DNA of 64,000 nucleotides from Pseudomonas arcuscaelestis. GTDB taxonomy: Bacteria > Pseudomonadota > Gammaproteobacteria > Pseudomonadales > Pseudomonadaceae. Positions 58,130 to 64,000 of this stretch are shown here, piece by piece. The position numbers were made by a program, and so were the translations under genes. The notes below the pieces were generated by a model, which searched no databases, was not told where the DNA came from, and saw only the letters and a program-made list of their open reading frames with translations. The stretch covers positions 1 through 64,000 of the forward strand of contig NZ_JACOPV010000009.1 in NCBI RefSeq assembly GCF_016881005.1, written 5' to 3'. Within the stretch, counting starts at the first letter, position 1. Each line of letters begins with the position of its first letter.

Positions 58130-59194
58130 ATGGATCAGACAATGGACGACGGAAAGAAGAAAGCTTTAGCAGCCGCTATGGGGCAAATTGAAAAGCAGTT
58201 CGGCAAGGGCGCCGTTATGCGTATGGGCGACCAGGATCGTCAAGCCATCCCTTCAATATCGACAGGCTCTATGGGTTTGGATCTTGCCTTGGGCATCGGT
58301 GGACTGCCGCGGGGTCGCATCATCGAGATCTACGGTCCTGAGTCGTCAGGCAAGACTACGCTGACGCTGTCCGTGATCGCCCAGGCCCAAAAGATCGGCG
58401 CGACCTGTGCCTTTGTCGATGCTGAGCATGCTCTCGACCCTGAATACGCTGGAAAGCTCGGAGTCAATGTTGATGATCTCCTGGTATCCCAGCCGGACAC
58501 CGGTGAGCAGGCGCTGGAGATCACAGACATGCTGGTGCGGTCGAATGCTGTTGACGTCATCGTCGTTGACTCCGTAGCGGCTTTGGTACCAAAGGCCGAG
58601 ATCGAGGGTGAGATGGGCGACATGCACGTCGGCCTGCAGGCCAGGCTGATGTCCCAGGCACTGCGCAAGATCACTGGCAACATTAAGAACGCCAACTGTT
58701 TGGTGATTTTCATCAACCAGATCCGTATGAAAATCGGGGTGATGTTCGGCAGCCCTGAAACCACCACCGGCGGAAACGCACTCAAGTTCTATGCTTCTGT
58801 GCGTCTCGACATTCGACGCACCGGCGGGGTTAAAGATGGCGATGCTGTGATCGGCAGCGAGACCCGCGTCAAGGTCGTAAAAAACAAGGTGGCGGCCCCG
58901 TTCCGCCAGGCTGAATTCCAGATCCTATACGGTAAAGGTATCTACAAGCATGGCGAGCTGATCGAACTCGGTGTCGATAAGGGGTTCGTCGAGAAGGCCG
59001 GCGCATGGTACAGCTTCAATGGAAACAAGATCGGCCAGGGCAAGGGCAATGCTGCTAAGTACCTTGAAGACAACCCAGTAATCGCCGATGAGCTGGAGCG
59101 GCTCTTACGAGAGCAGGCACAACCAGCCGTTTCAGTGCAAGAGAATGAGCCTGTCTCCGGCTCTGAGCGGGAAGCAGAAGAGACCCCAGCCTGA
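58130..59194 (+). CDS. recA: Recombinase RecA, plasmid copy
   Basis: The 354-residue protein aligns with Pseudomonas RecA over its length: [10 protein letters not shown] (Walker A, about 70), [41 protein letters not shown], loop 1 and the [20 protein letters not shown] loop 2. The C-terminus differs from host RecA, with an extra acidic tail ([13 protein letters not shown]). An ATG at 58,142 gives the classic MDDGKKKAL start; the 58,130 start matches the class 1 spacing. A terminator follows. A plasmid RecA can support recombination in transconjugants and may escape normal SOS control. Confidence 0.95.
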   Translation: MDQTMDDGKKKALAAAMGQIEKQFGKGAVMRMGDQDRQAIPSISTGSMGLDLALGIGGLPRGRIIEIYGPESSGKTTLTLSVIAQAQKIGATCAFVDAEHALDPEYAGKLGVNVDDLLVSQPDTGEQALEITDMLVRSNAVDVIVVDSVAALVPKAEIEGEMGDMHVGLQARLMSQALRKITGNIKNANCLVIFINQIRMKIGVMFGSPETTTGGNALKFYASVRLDIRRTGGVKDGDAVIGSETRVKVVKNKVAAPFRQAEFQILYGKGIYKHGELIELGVDKGFVEKAGAWYSFNGNKIGQGKGNAAKYLEDNPVIADELERLLREQAQPAVSVQENEPVSGSEREAEETPA

Positions 59195-59206
59195 TCAGAC
59201 AAAAAG

Positions 59207-59235
59207 AAGGCCACCTCGAAGGGTGGCCTTTTGTT
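59207..59235. terminator. Bidirectional intrinsic terminator between recA and cheB-like gene
   Basis: AAGGCCACC and GGTGGCCTT form a stem with T runs on either strand. It ends recA on the plus strand and the CheB-like gene on the minus strand. Confidence 0.85.
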
Positions 59236-60170
59236 TAGAACGTGCGCTGCCCGTATATCTGGGCAAGCTTTCTGGCAAGCCCCTCCGGGTTTGATGAAAA
59301 TTGCACTGCTCCAGTATTGCGAGCGGAGTCGGGCATACTCTTCGCTCCAGATGATTCAGCGTCTTGCGCCATGATCATCTTGGCCTTCCCCTTGATCGTC
59401 CTGATTCCACCAGAACCATCCATACCCATCCCAGACATGATGATCACCCCAATCTGTGGGTGGCACTCATGAAGCGTACGAATGACCGCATCAATGCACG
59501 GGTTGAACGAGACTGATTGTGCACTGTATGCCTGCAGGGTGATGGCCCCGGCAGCAATGTGGATTGTGTTGTCCCTAGGCACCAGGTAGACAGAATTCGG
59601 CTTGATTTTCATCCCTGTCTCTGCCGATTGGACGTTCCAACCAGGCGCTACGTCTTTCAACCGGGCGAGCATCTGACCGTATCCCACTTCGGTCATGTGT
59701 TGGGCAACAAAGATAGATATTGGCATTCGAGGCAAGTCTGCAAAGAACTGGCGTAAGGCCTGCGGTCCACCGGAGCTTGCACCAATGATCCAGACGTCAG
59801 GGACGTTCTTGTTGTCGGCGACCTCCTTCTTTTCGTCCAACTCATTAGCTAGATCCGGGATGGCCTTCTTGATCTCCTCGATGGTACGGTTTCGCCACGA
59901 GATCCGTTCACGCGGCTGCATGGAATAGAGATCCTTGTCGTGCACCAGGCATATCGGCTCTTCCCTTCCCAGTGCCTCCATTACCTCATCGCAATCGACC
60001 ACATTTTGGTCATGCATATCCAGCAGAAGGATATGGGCGTTACTGATCGCAAGGTCGCCGGATTCCGCATGCGAAATGTCATACATGATGAGCTCCCCCA
60101 CCAATGGGGAGAGCAACTCACTGAAGAGAGCCTTCTGAATTTCGTTGGTACTTACGATGCCGATTCTCAT
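59235..60170 (-). CDS. CheB-like methylesterase (ChpB type)
   Basis: The 311-residue protein has a CheB catalytic domain (about 120-311): the Ser in IIGASSGGPQALRQFF (Ser132), His158 in VAQHMTEVGYGQML, and the Asp in IMSGMGMDGSGG. These form the triad that removes methyl groups from or deamidates chemoreceptors. The N-terminal 110 residues take the place of a receiver, but the phospho-acceptor region (AHILLLDMHDQN) is altered. It overlaps the ChpA-like gene by four bases. A ChpB-like role in a pilus chemosensory system is likely. Confidence 0.85.
   Translation of the reverse strand: MRIGIVSTNEIQKALFSELLSPLVGELIMYDISHAESGDLAISNAHILLLDMHDQNVVDCDEVMEALGREEPICLVHDKDLYSMQPRERISWRNRTIEEIKKAIPDLANELDEKKEVADNKNVPDVWIIGASSGGPQALRQFFADLPRMPISIFVAQHMTEVGYGQMLARLKDVAPGWNVQSAETGMKIKPNSVYLVPRDNTIHIAAGAITLQAYSAQSVSFNPCIDAVIRTLHECHPQIGVIIMSGMGMDGSGGIRTIKGKAKMIMAQDAESSGAKSMPDSARNTGAVQFSSNPEGLARKLAQIYGQRTF
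60063..60078. repeat. GCATGC-centred word in the cheB-like gene
   Basis: TTCCGCATGCGAAATG, one of three related words in the chemosensory genes (others at 62,194 and 63,282). Confidence 0.4.
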
Positions 60171-63100
60171 GCTGCCGCCCCCTGTGCAGCCTTTTGAGCG
60201 TTAATTTGACTTACAGCCTGTTGCAACGACGCGGCGTCACATGGTTTCAGCAGGTACTTTGTGACGCCGGCTCTCATTGCTTTTTCTTCCAACCCTGTGC
60301 GCGTTGTAATCATGATGATGGGCGTGTCGTCGTAGACCGGAATCTTCCTTACGGCCTCGGTAAACTCGAAACCATTCATATTGGGCATTTCAACGTCGAC
60401 CAACATCAGGTCTGGCTTATCTACCAGGGTCAGTTTGTGTAGTGCGTTTTGACCATCCACCGCGGTGACTACTGTGTAACCAAAGCCTGTGAAAATGCGC
60501 TCCAGCTGGGCGCGATAAGGTCGTGAATCGTCAACTACAAGCACTGTAGGTTTTGTTTCGACCTTCATAGAACGGACTCGATTCTGGCGAACCTGATACC
60601 CCTTTGCCCCTCGTTTAAGGTTCAAGCGTGCCATTTCCATTACGTCCAAAACAAAGACAGGACTGCCATCTCGCATTTCGGTCTCACCGACGAGCCCGCG
60701 TACGTTCGCAAGCATTCCTTCCAGCTTGCGTATGTGAATCTCAGGCATCGAATCAACCTTAGCCACCTCAATCGCGATCCGGTCCTCACCTTGTTCGCAA
60801 AGAATGAGCGTGACCTCTCCGCCCTTCACCTCGGGTCCCCGAGATTCCGGCATAGCCACAAGGTCAGCCAAATGCACCACATCGAAAGAACGATCTTCGT
60901 AGGTAACAGTGGCGTGTCCGTATGTTGAACATTGCTCAGCGAGGGACTCTCGGGCCACCATCACTACCTGGCACATCGAGTAGCTCTGGATGGCAAACCA
61001 CTGACTACCGGAGCTCACCATCATTGCTTTGTTTGACCCAATCGTGAATGGCAGCTCGATGATGAACCGTGTCCCCTTGCCCTGCTCACTATCGATGTTC
61101 AATCGGCCGCCCAAGCTCTCTACGGTTGTTGCAACGATATCCATGCCGACCCCCCTGCCCGACACCTGCGTAACCTTCGCAGCCGTCGAGAAGCCACTAC
61201 GTGTGATGAGCCGCATTGTTTCTTGTGGAGTCAGTCGATCCGACTCGGAGATGATGTTCATCTGTATGGCTTTTCTACGGACGGCATCAACATCAATACC
61301 ACGGCCATCATCACTGACCTCGATGACGATGTGCTTCGCACGACGATATGCTTTGATCTTCAGGGCGCCTGTAGCAGGCTTCCCTAGCTTCGATCTCTCG
61401 GCAGGGGTTTCAATACCGTGATCAATGGCATTTCTGAGAATGTGGGTCAGCGGGTCATTGATTGCGTCGAGCATCATTTTGTCCATGATGACGTCTTCGC
61501 CTTCAAGGCTAGGAATCACATCTTTGTTCGTGGCCTTGCACGCCGTTGTAACTGCACCAAATAGTTTCTGGCGCGAGTTGAGGAACGGTACCAAGCGGGA
61601 ATGCAGCAGGTCACGTTGGAGGCCGATTAGCGCCGGGTCCAACTCATACAGCGTGGTTCGCATCTGGCGGATAAACGAGAAGACCTCATTGAGTTGCTCA
61701 CGCACTTCATCAATTTGGGCCCCCATCGCGACATGTATCGCTGACAGATCGTTGAAGCGCTCCAGATCTGCCTCGTTGGCGTCCTCAACCTTTCGGGTAT
61801 GTGGTTGGTTGTTGGAATAGCTACGGAGCGCGGTTGTCAGTTGCCCGTGTTGCAGGCTGTTCACATCCAATAGTTCGCGAGCACCAGTCAGCCGCAGGTG
61901 TGCCTCTTCGTTCAAGGAGTTAAGACGGTAGCGGGACGCAATCAACTCAGAGGCTTTCTCAGCAGCAGCTTCCAAGTGGCGCAGTTCAACGCGGATCTTT
62001 TCAGAGGTCCCCCCATTTGATTTCTTGTTCTGCTCACCGAGGGACGCCTGTTCACGTGCCAGCATTTCGAGCACCGCAGTGGATACGATGGGCGCATCCG
62101 TTCCCTGCGGTTCGTCCATTGAGATGGCATGCAGCTTGTCAAAGTCATCAGCGGCTTGTTTGGCATAGGTGTCGCGCATTGGATCGCTGGTAAAAGTTTT
62201 CGCATGCGAAAACTTCTCTGCAGATCCGGAGCAGTCAGCGGCGTCTACTTCGGCCAGGACATTTGCTTGTGCCTCGTGGCTTTCCTCAGCTGGAGACTGG
62301 ATTACGTCCTCTTCCGGTACTGTTGCTGATGCTTCACTAAGCGCTTCGTCAAGGCCAACGGTTACGTTGGCTATTACTGGTTCTTCGCTGACAGCAGGGT
62401 TTTCAACAGCCTCGGCCGGGGTCATCTCGACGCGTGGAGTGACCTCAATCCGCGGCTGCTGAGAGGGCGCTTCAGTATCAATGTTTACAAGTGGTTTTTG
62501 TTCACCTGCTGACTCGATGGTCCGTTGCTGTTGATCGACTGGCAAGCTCGCAGCAGCGTGGGATTTACCACCCTTCCCACGGCCCCCACGTTTTTTACGT
62601 GGTGGTTTCGTTGCTTGAATATCGCCGTCGCCCTGTACTTCAGGCTGTCCAAGCGTTGCTTGATCCACTGCTTCACGAGCAGACACTTCAGTGTGTGTGT
62701 CACTGCTAGCAGCGTAACCATCACCGTCGGGCGTGATTTCAGGATCTTCGTTCGACGGTATGCCTGTAGCTGGTTGAGGGATCGATTTCTCGGTATGGAG
62801 CAGCGAGAGATCAATGCTGTTGGTGCTAACGCATACCTCAAGGCATTGGATAAGAGCAGTTGGAATCGGATAAGCACGGCCTAATTTGATCTGCTCCGTC
62901 ATGGAGGTGATAGCGTCCATGACGTGCGACACCAACTGAGCGCACTCGCTACCAGGGTTGATCAACTTGATGGACAGGCTTTCGAACAGGCTTTCCATTG
63001 AATGCGTGATAGCAGCGATCGCGTTTGCCTCAGCCATCATCGCTGCACCCTTAAGGGTGTGCATGTTGCGCTTGATGGTGACGACTAACTCCTTATCAGC

Positions 63101-64000
63101 CATGTCTTCTAGCCAGGCGGCGACATTCGTCAGCAAGTCAGGGAAAACGTCCTCGGCTTCATCGAGGTAGAACTGATAGTCCTCGTTGTATTCCGGAGCG
63201 CAGTCGATGGAGGCGTCGCTGTCATCCATCACTACAGGCTGTGGTTGAGTAGCTACTATTGCTTCGGGCTCGGCAAAAGATTCCGCATGCGAAAACATTT
63301 CGCCCGGGACACGCTGCTCTTGTGTGACATCGGAGGCTTGAGAGGAAGGCGTAGATGAGGCTGCTTCGATGAAGTGTTCGACTTGCTGAACACTCACAAA
63401 GGGAGCCATTTCTGTAAATTCGGCTTCCTCAATTTCTACCCCGATGGTGTTTGCCAGGGACACCCAGTGACCAAGTCGTGGAGACTCAGTGGTCCAGGGG
63501 AACTCAAGCATGAACGCATGGGTATCCTCCAGCAGTTGTCGGAGCTGGTCCGTATCGTCTTCGGTTAGCGCCTGGCCAGCTGTGAGAAGAACCTCGAAAC
63601 GTGACTCAAGGACCCCGAACACCTCGTGCAATACTTCGCAGCTGACAGAGCCGCATATCCCGTAAAGGGTGTGGGCCGCCCTGCACATGTCACGGGTGAG
63701 CAAGGGCGAATCTGCATTGCTAAATGCGAGCAGAATTTTGTGGTAGATGACGTACTCTTCCCGGTACATGTCGATATGGCCGCCATCGACATCGTCAGGG
63801 TACTCGCGCCCTTCTGTTGGGGGGTCGTTATCGACCAACTCGCCTTCCAGGACTATCTGTGGTCCGCCAGGAACAGTTAGTACCTCTGGTGTCGGTTCGT
63901 TCGATACGCCGGCGGTCAGTGCTTGAACAATCCCGGGGTCAGACTTCGAGAGGAGTACTTGTTCCATGTCTCGGATGAAAATCGAAACCTTACCGCGAGC
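60167..64000 (-). CDS. ChpA/CheA-like hybrid histidine kinase, open at the right edge
   Basis: From the ATG at 63,967 the product has 1,266 residues, but the same frame stays open to 64,000 and no Shine-Dalgarno precedes that ATG, so the gene probably starts beyond the window. Domains: a weak Hpt (AAHTLYGICGS, about 97), a canonical Hpt (NMHTLKGAAMM, about 300), a long acidic linker with a Lys/Gly-rich patch (PPRKKRGGRGKGGKSHAAA), a dimerisation region, the kinase ATP site (HILRNAIDHGIETP near 842 and DDGRGIDVDAV), a CheW-like domain (about 990-1,120) and a C-terminal receiver (Asp near 1,189 in LMLVDVEMPNMNG). This is the ChpA layout with fewer Hpt domains. Confidence 0.88.
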   Translation of the reverse strand, partial: ARGKVSIFIRDMEQVLLSKSDPGIVQALTAGVSNEPTPEVLTVPGGPQIVLEGELVDNDPPTEGREYPDDVDGGHIDMYREEYVIYHKILLAFSNADSPLLTRDMCRAAHTLYGICGSVSCEVLHEVFGVLESRFEVLLTAGQALTEDDTDQLRQLLEDTHAFMLEFPWTTESPRLGHWVSLANTIGVEIEEAEFTEMAPFVSVQQVEHFIEAASSTPSSQASDVTQEQRVPGEMFSHAESFAEPEAIVATQPQPVVMDDSDASIDCAPEYNEDYQFYLDEAEDVFPDLLTNVAAWLEDMADKELVVTIKRNMHTLKGAAMMAEANAIAAITHSMESLFESLSIKLINPGSECAQLVSHVMDAITSMTEQIKLGRAYPIPTALIQCLEVCVSTNSIDLSLLHTEKSIPQPATGIPSNEDPEITPDGDGYAASSDTHTEVSAREAVDQATLGQPEVQGDGDIQATKPPRKKRGGRGKGGKSHAAASLPVDQQQRTIESAGEQKPLVNIDTEAPSQQPRIEVTPRVEMTPAEAVENPAVSEEPVIANVTVGLDEALSEASATVPEEDVIQSPAEESHEAQANVLAEVDAADCSGSAEKFSHAKTFTSDPMRDTYAKQAADDFDKLHAISMDEPQGTDAPIVSTAVLEMLAREQASLGEQNKKSNGGTSEKIRVELRHLEAAAEKASELIASRYRLNSLNEEAHLRLTGARELLDVNSLQHGQLTTALRSYSNNQPHTRKVEDANEADLERFNDLSAIHVAMGAQIDEVREQLNEVFSFIRQMRTTLYELDPALIGLQRDLLHSRLVPFLNSRQKLFGAVTTACKATNKDVIPSLEGEDVIMDKMMLDAINDPLTHILRNAIDHGIETPAERSKLGKPATGALKIKAYRRAKHIVIEVSDDGRGIDVDAVRRKAIQMNIISESDRLTPQETMRLITRSGFSTAAKVTQVSGRGVGMDIVATTVESLGGRLNIDSEQGKGTRFIIELPFTIGSNKAMMVSSGSQWFAIQSYSMCQVVMVARESLAEQCSTYGHATVTYEDRSFDVVHLADLVAMPESRGPEVKGGEVTLILCEQGEDRIAIEVAKVDSMPEIHIRKLEGMLANVRGLVGETEMRDGSPVFVLDVMEMARLNLKRGAKGYQVRQNRVRSMKVETKPTVLVVDDSRPYRAQLERIFTGFGYTVVTAVDGQNALHKLTLVDKPDLMLVDVEMPNMNGFEFTEAVRKIPVYDDTPIIMITTRTGLEEKAMRAGVTKYLLKPCDAASLQQAVSQINAQKAAQGAAA
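62194..62215. repeat. Perfect 22-bp palindrome inside the ChpA-like gene
   Basis: A fully self-complementary 22-base sequence centred on GCATGC, with core TTTTCGCATGCGAAAA. It encodes FSHAKT on the minus strand. It resembles the form of a ParB-binding centromere site but lies in coding sequence. Confidence 0.6.
63282..63300. repeat. Second GCATGC-centred word in the ChpA-like gene
   Basis: TTCCGCATGCGAAAACATT, encoding FSHAES on the minus strand, 1.1 kb from the perfect palindrome. Confidence 0.4.

Overview
The window looks like part of a Pseudomonas megaplasmid. It encodes an iteron/DnaA-box origin with its own RepA, a PRTRC cassette with a large ParB, and plasmid copies of genes that are normally chromosomal: recA, a DNA polymerase III beta clamp (dnaN type), an RpoD-type sigma factor, ssb, rdgC, csrA, an exonuclease I relative and an ATP-dependent DNA ligase. 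The proteins resemble Pseudomonas homologues (RecA, RdgC, PilG), and interspersed repeat debris of the Pseudomonas type lies at the left end. No rRNA, tRNA, CRISPR array or complete insertion sequence was seen. The combination recalls the large IncP-2/pBT2436-like plasmid group, but that is an inference from gene content only.

Layout. 1-13,060 is cargo: inverted IS21-type ends around a decayed toxin-antitoxin/sirtuin region (about 180-2,400), an alkyl-sulfatase cluster with outer-membrane transporters (2,493-8,454), a second sirtuin fragment (about 9,000), and a 992-residue PHP/ATPase protein of the TrlF type that is probably defensive (10,080-13,058). From 13,330 onward the backbone consists of many short, tightly packed, mostly rightward genes of unknown function, interleaved with the DNA-metabolism genes. 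repA and the iteron origin occupy 35,785-38,172. The PRTRC cassette (ParB, E, C, F-position protein, B, ThiF) occupies 42,704-48,279. An exonuclease I-like pseudoenzyme, a SLOG-like protein, the beta clamp and the sigma factor follow (48,784-54,816). A TraU-like conjugation protein, recA and a type IV pilus type chemosensory pair (CheB- and ChpA-like) close the window. A PilG-like regulator (27,660) and a FimV-like protein (55,133) probably belong with that pathway.

Main observation. A promoter-like motif, TTCTGGCAC-N14-GANNAT, lies about 52-59 bases before the start codons of at least ten backbone genes, including the ParB, clamp and recA genes. A further copy lies 92 bases before the sigma-factor gene itself. 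It is not seen in the left cargo region. The plasmid sigma factor keeps the -35-reading helix but differs from RpoD at the region 2.4 residues that contact position -12. The two facts fit a plasmid-dedicated regulon. A second, looser element (GTTTTGG/GTTTTGAGGTGC) lies 61-77 bases before about nine other backbone genes, including rdgC and csrA. The PRTRC cassette can be read as a ubiquitin-like conjugation set (Ubl with C-terminal Gly, E2-like, E1-like) that lacks its usual JAB peptidase.
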